Assembly: GCF_021513175.1 (NCBI RefSeq)
Contig: NZ_CP090953.1
Location: 62,001-126,000, forward strand
Direction: 5' to 3'
Source: Sphingomonas sp. S2-65
Lineage (GTDB): Bacteria > Pseudomonadota > Alphaproteobacteria > Sphingomonadales > Sphingomonadaceae
DNA: 64,000 bases
This document shows, piece after piece, positions 1-8,384 of the stretch (positions are counted from its first letter, which is position 1; each line of letters begins with the position of its first letter). Both the position numbers and the translations under genes were made by a program. Below the pieces are notes generated by a model. It ran no database searches and was not told where the DNA came from. It saw only the letters and a list, made by a program, of their open reading frames with translations.

Positions 1-1356
1 TCGCGCTGGGCATCGATCCTGTTGCGGCGCGCGCTGATGTCGCCGGTCGACACGCCCGCCGACATCAACGGTGCCGATTTCGCGGCGGAGCGCGCCTGGG
101 TGCTGCTGCGCATGGGCGAAGCGGTCGCGGCGCGCAGCGTGGTCGAGGATGTCGACACCGACAACTATACCGCGCCGCTGTACGAGATCGCGATGCAGGC
201 GGCGATGGCCAATGGCGACCCTGCGGCATTGTGTCCGGTGGTCGACAAGGGTGCGGCGGCGATCCCGCAGCGCGGATGGGCATTGGCGCGCGCCATGTGC
301 GCGGGGCTTGCCGGCAAGCCGACCGAAGCCGGGCAATTGCTGCGCCAGGCGCGTTGGAGAACGAGCCAGGGCGACATCGATACGCTGCTCGCCGAAAAGG
401 TGCTGGGCACCGGCGCGCAGGGGCGGCGCGCGGTGACGATCGAGTGGGCCGGGGTGCCCCAGCTCACGGCGTGGCGCTGGGGCCTGGCGACGGCGACGCG
501 AGTCGAAGTGCCGGCCTGGTTGTACCGGAGCGCTGGCCCGAACGTGCGCTACTGGCAGGCGCTGGCCCCCAATATCGACGCGGCGCAGCGCGCGCCGGCA
601 GCCGAGCTGGCGGCGACCGCGGGAGTGTTCTCCAACGCCGGGCTGGTCGACCTGTATAGCGAGATCGAGCAGGGCGCGGATGCGGCGCCTGAGGTGGCGG
701 GTGTCGCGCGCAACCTGCGCGTGGCCTATACCGACACCAGCGCGAGTGCGCGGGTGAAGGCATTACGGGCGCTGTGGGACGACGCGGAAACGCCGCGCAC
801 CCGCTATGCCCGGCTGATCCTGACGGCGCGGGCTGCGGCGTGGGTGCCGGCCGATGCGAAACTGGGCGAGGCGGACCGTCTGGTCGCGTCGATGCTCTCG
901 GCTGGGCTGGACGGCGCGGCGATGGAGTGGCGAACTGCCGTGACCCCGGGCAGCGAAGGATGGGCGTTGCTGACGCTGGCCGATCCGGCCGGTGCGGGCG
1001 CGGTATCGTCGGGCGATGTGGAGGGGTTCGGCAATACCGCTTCGCGCCGCAAGGGGCAGATGCTGCTCGCCGGGCTGGCTGGATTGGGGCGGATGAGCCC
1101 TGCCGACGCGCAGAGTGCCGCCGCCGAGCTGGACGTGGCAATCGGGGGCAGCAATGCCTGGACGCGGGCGATCGACGAGGCAGGACAACGCGGCGACACC
1201 GGCATGGTGGTGCTGCTGGCGGCGGTAGGCATGCAGTCGCCCAATTGGGACTGGGTGACGCCCGAGGCGCTGTTCCATGTCGTCGCGTCGCTGCGCGCGG
1301 CGGGGATGGTCAATTATGCGCGGATGATCGCCGTCGAGGCGGTCAGCCGGGCTTGA
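1..1356 (+). CDS. hypothetical protein, 5' end outside window
   Basis: The reading frame is already open at base 1, so this is the C-terminal ~451 residues of a longer protein; TTG at 22 is not convincing as the true start. The sequence is Ala/Leu-rich and strongly helical in character, with repeated Ala-Gly-Leu helix pairs that suggest a TPR-like or other alpha-solenoid fold, but no named domain is recognised. Its stop overlaps the TTG start of xerD (TTGA), so the two are translationally coupled. By synteny I recall an uncharacterised protein in this place, upstream of xerD and accA, in sphingomonads. Function unknown. Confidence 0.7.
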   Translation, partial: SRWASILLRRALMSPVDTPADINGADFAAERAWVLLRMGEAVAARSVVEDVDTDNYTAPLYEIAMQAAMANGDPAALCPVVDKGAAAIPQRGWALARAMCAGLAGKPTEAGQLLRQARWRTSQGDIDTLLAEKVLGTGAQGRRAVTIEWAGVPQLTAWRWGLATATRVEVPAWLYRSAGPNVRYWQALAPNIDAAQRAPAAELAATAGVFSNAGLVDLYSEIEQGADAAPEVAGVARNLRVAYTDTSASARVKALRALWDDAETPRTRYARLILTARAAAWVPADAKLGEADRLVASMLSAGLDGAAMEWRTAVTPGSEGWALLTLADPAGAGAVSSGDVEGFGNTASRRKGQMLLAGLAGLGRMSPADAQSAAAELDVAIGGSNAWTRAIDEAGQRGDTGMVVLLAAVGMQSPNWDWVTPEALFHVVASLRAAGMVNYARMIAVEAVSRA

Positions 1357-2282
1357 GCGGTTCGGACGATCGCGCGCTGATCGACCGGTTCCTCGAGATG
1401 CTGCGCGCTGAAGCCGGAGCCGCGGGCAACACGATTGCGGCCTATGGCACCGACTTGCGGCTGGCATCGCATGCGCTGGGTGGCGGGTTGAGCGTGGCCG
1501 GCGCGGCCGAGCTGGAGCGGCTCGCCGGCGCGTGGCAGGCGCTGGCGTCCTCCACGGTGGCGCGCAAGTCGGCAGCGCTGCGACGGTTCTTCTCTTTCCT
1601 GGCGGACGAAGGGTTCCGGGCGGACGATCCAGGGCAGGCGCTGCCGCGGCCGGGGTCGGTTCGGCCGCTGCCCAAGGTGCTGACCGCGGGCGACGTCGAG
1701 CGACTGTTTGCGGCTGTCGCCGAGCGGATGGCGCGCGAGCCGGCCGATCCGCTCGACCTGCGGCTGCTGGCGCTGGTGGAGCTGTTATACGGGTCGGGGC
1801 TGCGCGCCACCGAGTTGGTGTCGCTGCCGCGCAACGCAGTGGCGCCGGATCGGCCATACCTGATCCTGAAGGGCAAAGGCGGGCGCGAGCGGCTGGTGCC
1901 GATCTCCGACCGGGCGCGCGCGGCAGTGGCTGCGTGGCGGGACAAGGTACCGGCGGCAAGCGCGTGGCTGTTCCCATCGGGGAAGGGGCATCTGTCGCGC
2001 GTGCGGCTGTTCCAGTTGATCCAGGCGCTGGCCGGGTTGGCGGGGATTCCGCCCGACCGAGTCAGTCCGCACGTGCTGCGACATGCGTTCGCCACGCACC
2101 TGCTGGAGGGTGGCGCTGATCTGCGCGCGCTCCAGGCGATGCTAGGGCATGCCGACATCGCCACGACTGAAATCTATACCCTTGTCGACAGCCGCCGGCT
2201 GGTCGAGCTGGTGAATGCGCGGCATCCGCTGGGGGAAGCGCTAAGTGAGGCGCGCGTTGACGCGAAGCCTGGCCGGGCATAG
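1353..2282 (+). CDS. xerD: site-specific tyrosine recombinase XerD
   Basis: 309-residue tyrosine recombinase that would act with XerC at the dif site to resolve chromosome dimers. An N-terminal SAM-like core-binding domain (about residues 8-90) is followed by the catalytic domain. The catalytic set is visible: Arg in GSGLRATE (about 151), Lys in KGKGGRER (about 175), HVLRH (about 243-247), LGHADI (about 265-270) and the nucleophile Tyr in TTEIYT (about 274). I chose TTG 1353, which overlaps the upstream stop, because the family N-terminus (LIDRFLEML) would be cut by the ATG at 1398. XerD rather than XerC is inferred from the adjacency to accA. Confidence 0.88.
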   Translation: MSGSDDRALIDRFLEMLRAEAGAAGNTIAAYGTDLRLASHALGGGLSVAGAAELERLAGAWQALASSTVARKSAALRRFFSFLADEGFRADDPGQALPRPGSVRPLPKVLTAGDVERLFAAVAERMAREPADPLDLRLLALVELLYGSGLRATELVSLPRNAVAPDRPYLILKGKGGRERLVPISDRARAAVAAWRDKVPAASAWLFPSGKGHLSRVRLFQLIQALAGLAGIPPDRVSPHVLRHAFATHLLEGGADLRALQAMLGHADIATTEIYTLVDSRRLVELVNARHPLGEALSEARVDAKPGRA

Positions 2283-2388
2283 TGCCAGACACACCGTTCC
2301 GTCCGCGAACGGCCGTGCCGCGCCCCTTCGACAATGCCGGGGCGAGCGGCTAAGGACACGCTCACAACAACATGGAATTGCGCGCCTG

Positions 2389-3339
2389 ATGGCAACCTTC
2401 CTCGATTTCGAGAAACCGATCGCAGAGCTGCAGACCCGTATCGACGAGCTGCGCCGCACCGCCGAAGGCGGCGAGGTGAATATCGACGCGGAGATCGGGC
2501 CGCTCCAGGACAAGTCCGACCGGCTGCTGCAGGATACCTATGCCAGGCTGACGCCGTGGCAGAAGACCCAGGTCGCGCGGCATCCCGAGCGTCCCCACTT
2601 CAAGCATTATGTCGCCGGCCTGATCGACGACTTCATGCCGCTGGGCGGCGACCGCGCCTTTGCCGACGACAATGCGATCATCGGCGGGCTGGGCCGCTTC
2701 CGTGGACGCCGGGTGATGGTGATCGGCCATGAGAAGGGCGACGACACCGCGAGCCGGCTCAAGCACAATTTCGGAATGGGCAAGCCCGAAGGATACCGCA
2801 AGGCGATCCGGCTGATGCGGCTGGCCGACAAGTTCCGGCTGCCGGTGGTGACGCTGGTCGACACCTCCGGCGCGTTCCCGGGCGTGCAGGCCGAGGAGCG
2901 CGGCCAGGCCGAAGCGATTGCCCGGTCGACCGAGCAATGCCTCAATTTGGGCGTGCCGCTGATCTCAGCGGTGCTCGGCGAGGGCGGCTCGGGCGGCGCG
3001 GTGGCACTGGCGGCCGGCAACCAGGTGCTGATGATGGAGCACGCGGTCTATTCGGTGATCTCGCCTGAAGGTTGTGCGTCGATCCTGTGGCGCACCGCCG
3101 ACAAGGCCGCCGATGCCGCCGAAGCGATGAAGGTGACCGCGCAGCACCTGAAGGAATTGGGTGTGATCGACCAGATCGTGGCCGAGCCTCTGGGCGGCGC
3201 GCATCGTGCGCCGGGCGAGGCAGTAATGGCGCTGGGCGATGCGATCGAAACGGCGCTGGAGAGTCTGGACGGCGTCTCGCCGGAAGGGCTGCGGCAAGCG
3301 CGGCGGGCCAAGTTCCTGGCGATGGGACGCGTCGGCTGA
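2389..3339 (+). CDS. accA: acetyl-CoA carboxylase carboxyltransferase subunit alpha
   Basis: 316 residues, the normal AccA length. With AccD it forms the carboxyltransferase that moves the carboxyl group from biotinyl-BCCP to acetyl-CoA, giving malonyl-CoA for fatty acid synthesis. It starts with the typical [11 protein letters not shown]; the coiled N-terminal helices are followed by the crotonase-like core with GEGGSGGA (about 198-205, oxyanion hole) and [10 protein letters not shown] (about 225-234). The open frame extends upstream of 2389, but the ATG fits the family N-terminus. It lies 106 bp after xerD and is followed at once by a strong hairpin. Confidence 0.96.
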   Translation: MATFLDFEKPIAELQTRIDELRRTAEGGEVNIDAEIGPLQDKSDRLLQDTYARLTPWQKTQVARHPERPHFKHYVAGLIDDFMPLGGDRAFADDNAIIGGLGRFRGRRVMVIGHEKGDDTASRLKHNFGMGKPEGYRKAIRLMRLADKFRLPVVTLVDTSGAFPGVQAEERGQAEAIARSTEQCLNLGVPLISAVLGEGGSGGAVALAAGNQVLMMEHAVYSVISPEGCASILWRTADKAADAAEAMKVTAQHLKELGVIDQIVAEPLGGAHRAPGEAVMALGDAIETALESLDGVSPEGLRQARRAKFLAMGRVG

Positions 3340-3343
3340 ACAG

Positions 3344-3374
3344 AAAAAGGCGGCGGAACCAAGGTTCCGCCGCC
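3344..3374 (-). terminator. intrinsic terminator between accA and flp pilin
   Basis: Perfect 12-bp inverted repeat (GGCGGCGGAACC, two-base loop, GGTTCCGCCGCC at 3349-3374). On the minus strand the stem is followed by TTTTT, so it is a canonical terminator for the leftward pilin gene. On the plus strand, after accA, the stem is followed only by CGTTT, so it may work in both directions but less well. Confidence 0.85.
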
Positions 3375-3396
3375 CGTTTCCAACTTCGTTCGAAGC

Positions 3397-3579
3397 TTAG
3401 CTAGCGGTGCCCGACGCGGCGGTCATCGTGCCCGACACGTTGTTGAACGTGCCCTTCAGCGAGTTGCCGAGGCCCTGCATCGCGGCGATGGCAGCAACGG
3501 CGATCAGAGCGGCGATCAGGCCGTACTCAATCGCGGTCGCGCCCTTGGAATTCTTGATGAAATTGCGGATCTTCTGCAT
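3397..3579 (-). CDS. Flp/Fap-type pilin subunit
   Basis: 60-residue prepilin of the tad (tight adherence) type. A short basic leader ending in KNSKG is followed by A-T-A-I-E-Y-G-L and a hydrophobic segment, the class IVb Flp signature (processing after Gly, Glu5 of the mature pilin). I chose ATG 3579 because GGAGA lies 6 bases upstream; the in-frame ATG four codons earlier has no such site. No tadA, cpaB, rcpA or tadV gene occurs in the window, so assembly depends on a locus elsewhere. A second pilin gene lies 125 bp upstream in the same direction. Confidence 0.9.
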   Translation of the reverse strand: MQKIRNFIKNSKGATAIEYGLIAALIAVAAIAAMQGLGNSLKGTFNNVSGTMTAASGTAS

Positions 3580-3704
3580 ACCGGTCTCCAACGTTCAAAA
3601 GGAAGCTTCATTTACCCGGCCGCTCCGATTTCCGGATCGGCACAGCCGCAATAGCGAGAACCGGTAAACACTTAGCTAATGCAACAGGTTACGGTTGCGT
3701 AACC

Positions 3705-3893
3705 TTAAGCGGGCGTGACGCTGACGACCTTCGTGCTGACATTGTTCCAGATGTCGGTGGTGGTGGTGCCCAACAGGACCAGCGATGCCATGATCGCGAG
3801 CACGATAAGCGCCAGGATCAAGCCATATTCTATGGCTGTCGCAGCCTTTGGATCGCGGAGCAGGAACCGCAAATTTCGCACCAAGGCTCGCAT
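3705..3893 (-). CDS. second Flp/Fap-type pilin subunit
   Basis: 62 residues. The basic leader (RNLRFLLRDPKA) is followed by A-T-A-I-E-Y-G-L-I-L-A and a long hydrophobic helix, matching Flp pilins. It differs from the downstream pilin in having Ala instead of Gly at the expected prepilin cleavage position (DPKA versus NSKG), which may affect processing by a TadV-type peptidase. It is read divergently from mutT, whose true start (3949) lies 56 bp away. It could be a minor pilin (pseudopilin) rather than the major subunit. Confidence 0.88.
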   Translation of the reverse strand: MRALVRNLRFLLRDPKAATAIEYGLILALIVLAIMASLVLLGTTTTDIWNNVSTKVVSVTPA

Positions 3894-3948
3894 CGCGCTT
3901 CATTCTCTCGCACTGGACAGGTTCCAATTAGAAGAGCGGGGTTACCAA

Positions 3949-4359
3949 GTGCTTAGCAAGTCGGACTTGTTGCTGGTCGTCGCCGCCGCGATGATCGATC
4001 CTGAAGGGCGGGTGCTCGTCCAGCGCCGCCCAGCCGGTACGCCTATGGCCGGGCTGTGGGAGTTTCCCGGTGGCAAGGTGGAAGCCGGCGAAGTTCCGGA
4101 AACGGCATTGGCGCGCGAACTGGAGGAGGAACTGGGGATCGCCGTGGAAGCCGCCGACTTGAAGCCGTGCGCCTTTGCGAGCGAAGGCCTCGGCGCCAGG
4201 CACCTGCTGCTGCTTCTATATCTGGTTCGAACATGGCGCGGCGCGCCTATCGCGCAGCATGCCGAGGCGCTGCAATGGGTGCATCCGAGCGCGTTGCGCG
4301 CGCTCGCCATGCCACCCGCGGACGTTCCGTTGGTCGCCGCGCTGGAGCGATTGGTCTAG
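3949..4359 (+). CDS. mutT: MutT-like Nudix hydrolase (8-oxo-dGTP diphosphatase)
   Basis: 136 residues. A complete Nudix box GGKVEAGEVPETALARELEE followed by ELGI lies at about residues 40-63, with all catalytic Glu residues of GX5EX7REUXEEXGU. The WEFPGGK start of the box and the length match MutT, which hydrolyses oxidised dGTP before it is misincorporated. The open frame extends back over the pilin gene, but GTG 3949 with the purine-rich GAAGAGCGGGG before it gives the family N-terminus. Another NTP-pyrophosphohydrolase substrate cannot be excluded. Confidence 0.85.
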   Translation: MLSKSDLLLVVAAAMIDPEGRVLVQRRPAGTPMAGLWEFPGGKVEAGEVPETALARELEEELGIAVEAADLKPCAFASEGLGARHLLLLLYLVRTWRGAPIAQHAEALQWVHPSALRALAMPPADVPLVAALERLV

Positions 4360-5195
4360 CTTGCGCCCGGCCCTTTCAGCGCCTGAGCCAGTGAGGTGGT
4401 GGCGCTGCCGCGGCGGGCAGGCTTGGGCTGGGACGGGTCCGGCGCCCAGCCGGTAAGATAGACGATCTCGAACTTCTCGGCGGTGCGGCCGTCCGGATCG
4501 GCGCGCTCAGCAAAGGCATGGGCGGCGCGGGCGAGCGTTTCGCGGGTAAGCGGACGTGCGTCGGGAAGCAGGTTGGTGGCGGCCATGCCGCGCAGGTCGC
4601 GTAGCAGGTTGGCGATGCCGCCATAGCGCACGTTCAGTGTCTCGACATCCGCGACCGGCAGGGTGAAACCGGCGCGGCCGAGCAAATCGCCCGCGGATCG
4701 CACCTCGATCTGCGGGTGGAAGCGTGCCGCCGGGCGATCTGCCTCGGCAGCGAACATCGAAGCGCGGAGCGTTGAAAGCGTACCGGCGCCCAAAAAGGCG
4801 CCGAGGAACAAACCGTCCGGGCGCAGCACGCGGCGGGCCAGGACAAGCGCGCCGGGGACATCGTTGACTTGGTCGAGCACCCCGGCCGAGATGACCAGGT
4901 CGAAGCTCGCATCGGCGAAAGGCAGGCGATCCTCGTCGGCCTGCACGCCGCCCGCGGCTCGGGCAAAGCCGAAGCCGCTGTCGAGGCGGGCGACCCGCTT
5001 GCCAGGCAAGGTCAGGTCGCCGGCAAAGCTGCCGAGGTCGAGCACATCACGGAAGTCGCGCTGCACGCCCTCAAGCCGTTCGACAAGCCCGTCCAGCATG
5101 TGCTGGCGCACGAACGAGAAGTCCGGATAGGCGGCTGCGGCACGGTCCCGGCGGCGGCGGCGGGTGGCGCGGGCGAAGATTTCGGAGTCGGACAC
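4356..5195 (-). CDS. SAM-dependent methyltransferase, BioC/NDUFAF5-like
   Basis: 279 residues with a class I methyltransferase fold: VLDLGSFAGDL (motif I, about 48-58), LPFADASFDLVIS (motif IV region) and VLRPDGLFLGAF (motif post-IV), typical of the Methyltransf_11 fold. Overall pattern and the comF-divergent position match the alphaproteobacterial proteins related to human NDUFAF5 (arginine hydroxylase of complex I) and BioC; substrate is not known here. Start is GTG 5195, giving the family-like N-terminus SDSEIFARATRRRRRDRAA. It is divergent from comF with 42 bp between start codons; its stop overlaps the last four bases of mutT. Confidence 0.8.
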   Translation of the reverse strand: MSDSEIFARATRRRRRDRAAAAYPDFSFVRQHMLDGLVERLEGVQRDFRDVLDLGSFAGDLTLPGKRVARLDSGFGFARAAGGVQADEDRLPFADASFDLVISAGVLDQVNDVPGALVLARRVLRPDGLFLGAFLGAGTLSTLRASMFAAEADRPAARFHPQIEVRSAGDLLGRAGFTLPVADVETLNVRYGGIANLLRDLRGMAATNLLPDARPLTRETLARAAHAFAERADPDGRTAEKFEIVYLTGWAPDPSQPKPARRGSATTSLAQALKGPGAS

Positions 5196-5237
5196 AGGGC
5201 GCTTGTGCAGCCCGCGACCGCCCGCGACAAGGGCGTC

Positions 5238-5969
5238 ATGGCGCTGCTCACCCCGCTGGCCCGACTTGCCGATTTCGCGCTGCCGCCGCGTTGTCCCGGC
5301 TGCGGGCAAGTGACGGCGGAGGATCACCGTTTCTGCGTCACTTGCTGGTCCAGCCTGAGCTTTCTGGGTCCGCCCTGGTGTGCGCTCTGTCACCTGCCGT
5401 TCGAGTATGATCGGGGTGCGGAGGCGCTGTGCGGGGCGTGCATGGCCGACCCGCCGGCACATGATGGAGTGCGCGCGGCGGTAGCCTATGGCAACGTCGC
5501 GCGCGGCGTGGCGCTGAAGCTTAAATATGGCGGGCGGCTTGGATGCGCGGAGACGATGGCGCGGGCAATGGCGCGGCTGATGCCGGGGGATGTCGAGATG
5601 CTGGTGCCGGTGCCGCTGCATCGTTGGCGGATATGGAGCCGAGGGTACAACCAGGCTGCGCTGATCGCGCGCTCCCTGAGCCGGGTGCAAGGCACGCCGG
5701 TAGAAGTCGACCTGCTTCGCCGAGTAAAGGCGACGCCGGTGCTACGCGGGCTCGGCGCGAAGGGGCGGGTAAGGGCAGTCGCAGGCGCTTTCGCGCTCGG
5801 GCCGGACGCCAGGGCAAAGCTGCGGGGCAGAACGATTGTACTGGTCGACGACGTTCACACCAGCGGTGCCACCGCCGAAGCCTGTAGCCGCGTGCTCAAG
5901 CGCGGCGGGGCGGCGAAGGTGATCCTTCTGTGCTGGGCGCGCGTTCTGGATATCGAGGGCGCGGATTGA
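5238..5969 (+). CDS. ComF family phosphoribosyltransferase-like protein
   Basis: 243 residues. Four Cys pairs at the N-terminus (CPGC 19-22, CVTC 34-37, CALC 50-53, CGAC 67-70) form the double zinc-ribbon-like region of ComF. The C-terminus has a PRTase fold with the PRPP loop VLVDDVHTSGAT (about 200-211). ComF is needed for DNA uptake in naturally competent bacteria, but the family is also kept in bacteria not known to be competent, so the role is open. ATG 5238 is preferred over upstream codons because the zinc region begins directly after it. Confidence 0.87.
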   Translation: MALLTPLARLADFALPPRCPGCGQVTAEDHRFCVTCWSSLSFLGPPWCALCHLPFEYDRGAEALCGACMADPPAHDGVRAAVAYGNVARGVALKLKYGGRLGCAETMARAMARLMPGDVEMLVPVPLHRWRIWSRGYNQAALIARSLSRVQGTPVEVDLLRRVKATPVLRGLGAKGRVRAVAGAFALGPDARAKLRGRTIVLVDDVHTSGATAEACSRVLKRGGAAKVILLCWARVLDIEGAD

Positions 5970-6003
5970 CAAGCGCCCGGAGGGAACACACGTCAGGAAG
6001 ATC

Positions 6004-6261
6004 ATGGCGAAAATCGAAATCTACACCAAGGCCTTCTGCCCCTATTGCACGCGCGCGAAGGGACTTCTTCGCGCAAAGGGTGCCGACTTCGAAGAGACCG
6101 ATATCAGCATGGGCGGGCCGAAGCGCGAGGAGATGATCCAGCGCGCCAATGGCCGCACCACCGTGCCCCAGATATTCATCGACGGGCGTCACATCGGCGG
6201 GTCGGACGACCTCGCCGCGCTGGATCGGCAAGGCGGACTGGATCCCCTGCTCGCCGCATGA
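6004..6261 (+). CDS. grxC: glutaredoxin 3
   Basis: 85 residues, the full GrxC length. The dithiol active site is CPYC (Cys12, Cys15) after the first beta strand, with the cis-Pro loop TVPQIF (about 53-58) and the GSH-binding GGSDDL (about 65-70). It reduces protein disulfides and mixed glutathione disulfides in the cytoplasm. Its stop overlaps the ATG of the next gene (ATGA), so it heads a coupled three-gene run. Confidence 0.95.
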   Translation: MAKIEIYTKAFCPYCTRAKGLLRAKGADFEETDISMGGPKREEMIQRANGRTTVPQIFIDGRHIGGSDDLAALDRQGGLDPLLAA

Positions 6262-7079
6262 AGGCCGCACTGCTGCAGATGACGAGCGGGATCGACCCCG
6301 CCGCGAATGCGCGCACCCTAGAGGAAGGCGTCGCGCAGGCTGCCGCCGGCGGTGCCGCGATGCTGTTCACGCCGGAGATGTCGGGGCTGCTCGACAGCGA
6401 CCGCGACCGGGCGGCGGGATCGCTGGTGCGCGAGGAGGACGATCGCGTGCTGGCGAGCGTGTGCGAGGCGGCGGCGCGGCACGGCATCTGGGTGCATCTC
6501 GGCAGCCTGGCGATCGTCCGCGCCGATGGGAAGCTGGCCAATCGCGGGTTCGTGATCGACGATGTCGGCGCTATTCGCGCGCGCTACGACAAGATGCACT
6601 TGTTCGATGTCGACCTGGCGAGCGGCGAGCGTTGGCGGGAATCGGACCGCTATGCCGCCGGCGAGGGGCCGGTGCTGGTGGACACGCCGCTCGGCAGGCT
6701 GGGGCTGGCGATCTGCTATGACCTGCGCTTCCCCGACCTGTTCCGCACCTTGAGCGACGCCGGCGCGACGCTGTTTGCGGTACCTGCGGCATTCACGCGC
6801 CCGACCGGGGCGGCGCATTGGCATGTGCTGCTACGTGCCCGGGCGATCGAGGCGGCGGCGTTCGTGGTCGCGGCGGCGCAGACCGGCGAGCATGAGGATG
6901 GCCGCGCCACTTATGGCCATAGCCTGGCGGTCGACCCATGGGGCGAGGTGCTGCTCGACATGGGCGATACCGCAGGGCTGGCTCTGGTCGAACTCGATGG
7001 GGAGCGGCAGCGCGAGGCTCGTACGCGCGTACCGGTGCTGCAGCACCGGCGCACGATCGGGCCGGTGACGGGATCGTGA
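6258..7079 (+). CDS. carbon-nitrogen hydrolase (nitrilase superfamily, Nit-like)
   Basis: 273 residues with the nitrilase triad: Glu40 in TPEMSG, Lys111 in YDKMHLFD and Cys153 in AICYDLRFP. The YDKxHLFD and CYDLRFP forms are those of the Nit1/Nit2/NitFhit branch (deaminated glutathione or omega-amidase activities), so a metabolite-repair amidase is likely. Position after grxC fits a glutathione-linked repair role; that link is inference. It overlaps grxC by four bases and the following DUF1178 gene by four bases (GTGA). Confidence 0.87.
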   Translation: MKAALLQMTSGIDPAANARTLEEGVAQAAAGGAAMLFTPEMSGLLDSDRDRAAGSLVREEDDRVLASVCEAAARHGIWVHLGSLAIVRADGKLANRGFVIDDVGAIRARYDKMHLFDVDLASGERWRESDRYAAGEGPVLVDTPLGRLGLAICYDLRFPDLFRTLSDAGATLFAVPAAFTRPTGAAHWHVLLRARAIEAAAFVVAAAQTGEHEDGRATYGHSLAVDPWGEVLLDMGDTAGLALVELDGERQREARTRVPVLQHRRTIGPVTGS

Positions 7080-7543
7080 TCGTCTTCGACCTGAGGTGCA
7101 GCGCTGCGCATGTGTTCGAAGCATGGTTCGGCTCCAGCGCAGCCTATGAGGAACAACGCGCAGCCGGGCTGGTGGAATGTCCGCTGTGCGGAGACCGGGA
7201 GGTGGCCAAGGCGGTGATGGCGCCGAACGTCGGCGCGAAGGGGAATCGGCGAGCGGACGTCGTGCACGCGCCAGCTGGCGCTGTACCCGCCCACGCGCCT
7301 TCGCCCGAGGCGATGAAGGTGATGATCGGCGCGCTAGCGGCAGCGCAGGCCAAGCTGCTCGAGAAGTCACAATGGGTAGGCACCGGCTTTGCCGATGCGG
7401 CGCGGGCGATGCACCTCGGCGAAATGCCCGTCGCGCCGATCCACGGCCAGGCGACGGTGGCGGAGGCGAAGGAACTGATCGAGGAAGGCGTTCCGGTCGC
7501 GGCGCTGCCATTGCCGGTGATCCCGCCCGAGGCTTGCAATTGA
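7076..7543 (+). CDS. DUF1178 family protein
   Basis: 155 residues. The N-terminus IVFDLRC and the later ECPLCG place Cys8, His12, Cys35 and Cys38 as a likely zinc site, the hallmark of DUF1178. The C-terminal half, containing AEAKELIEEGVPVAALP, is also characteristic. Biochemical function unknown. GTG 7076 overlaps the preceding stop (GTGA) and gives the family N-terminus exactly. Its conserved place after grxC and the Nit-like amidase is the main clue to function. Confidence 0.88.
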   Translation: MIVFDLRCSAAHVFEAWFGSSAAYEEQRAAGLVECPLCGDREVAKAVMAPNVGAKGNRRADVVHAPAGAVPAHAPSPEAMKVMIGALAAAQAKLLEKSQWVGTGFADAARAMHLGEMPVAPIHGQATVAEAKELIEEGVPVAALPLPVIPPEACN

Positions 7544-7577
7544 TTCCTGCCGCCGGGCTCTTTACCAGCGGCGGCGT

Positions 7578-7654
7578 GCCCCGATAGCTCAGCAGGACAG
7601 AGCAGTGGTTTCCTAAACCAAAGGTCGGGAGTTCGAGTCTCTCTCGGGGCACCA
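7578..7654 (+). tRNA. tRNA-Arg(CCT)
   Basis: 77 nt with encoded CCA. Acceptor GCCCCGA pairs with TCGGGGC (7644-7650), discriminator A, then CCA. D-arm GCTC/GAGC, anticodon loop TTCCTAA with CCT, T-arm GGGAG-TTCGAGT-CTCTC. The anticodon stem has a G-A mismatch at its outer pair (27:43); the stem I remember for this tRNA in related bacteria is fully paired. It reads AGG codons. tRNA genes of this kind are frequent integration sites, and an accessory island follows at once. Confidence 0.95.
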
Positions 7655-8384
7655 TTTTAAGCGATTAATTTGAAACCGAATTCCCGGCGATCTTGGTTGA
7701 GATTCCGGGGCGGGAATGGCCCGGTTTGAAGTTCAATTTGAAAATCAGCCCGTTTCGAGCTTTCGGAGGGCTGCTTCGGCGAGCCTCGGATCCCTGTTGA
7801 GGTAGTGAGCGTCAGACTTCTACACCATGTTCATGGCATTTGCTGCCAGAGTGGAGCGTCTGCCGTTGGATCAGGCGGTGATAGACGGCCTTGCAAGCAG
7901 GATAATAGCCCTTGGTGAGGAAGTTGATGCAGCGCTTCGTGTGGACGCTGAGGATCGATCTCACATCAACCCGCACGTGGTGACCTATGCTAACGCCGTA
8001 GCGCGGGCTGCACCAGATAGAGGTAGCCGCGTTGCTTGAGCGAAAGCTTTCGCGCAGTACGTGTTCAAGGAGACTCCGACCGTGTCGGAGATTGGCGTGT
8101 CCTCAGAGGTGAAGTCGCCGGAGCAGGAGACGGAGCTTGCGGACGCGACCGAAGCCGACGAGGTCTAGGCGCCTTACTGCGGTCGAGGCGTTCTCGGGCC
8201 TTCGATGGGGTGGCCAGCGGTCTCCCGGGCCCGGCGCTCCGCCTGCCTTTATGCCGAAACGGCGGGTCTCGCTTCCTCGGCGGGGAAGGGGCAAGCGAGG
8301 GGGGTGCCGCCGGTGAAAGACACGCCGGCCCCCTTGCGGCTGAAGATCAGCAGGCTCCGCTCTTTAGTGGCAAGGTAAACTACG
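7655..8384. other. sparsely coding stretch at the tRNA-proximal end of the island
   Basis: Of these 730 bases, only the interrupted frame at 7827-8168 looks coding. Bases 7655-7826 are relatively AT-rich with no recognised signal; on the minus strand they could encode a short tail (HYLNRDPRLAEAALRKLE) that resembles nothing I can name. Bases 8169-8384 hold no supportable gene. The 3' end of tRNA-Arg was searched for by eye as a direct repeat between here and 11800 and not found. Confidence 0.4.
7827..8168 (+). pseudogene. small open frame split by an in-frame TGA
   Basis: ATG 7827 opens a frame of 70 codons ending at TGA 8037-8039. The same frame resumes directly and runs 42 more codons (AKAFAQYVFKETPTVSEIG... 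ending EATEADEV) to TAG 8166. Both halves look coding in composition, so this may be a ~113-residue protein cut by a nonsense mutation. No family is recognised, no good ribosome site precedes the ATG, and recoding is not supported by any element I can see. It may instead be a chance frame. Confidence 0.3.

Noticed and set aside
4869..5237. Long open frame upstream of comF
   Set aside because: Antisense shadow of the methyltransferase gene; zinc-ribbon sequence starts only after ATG 5238.
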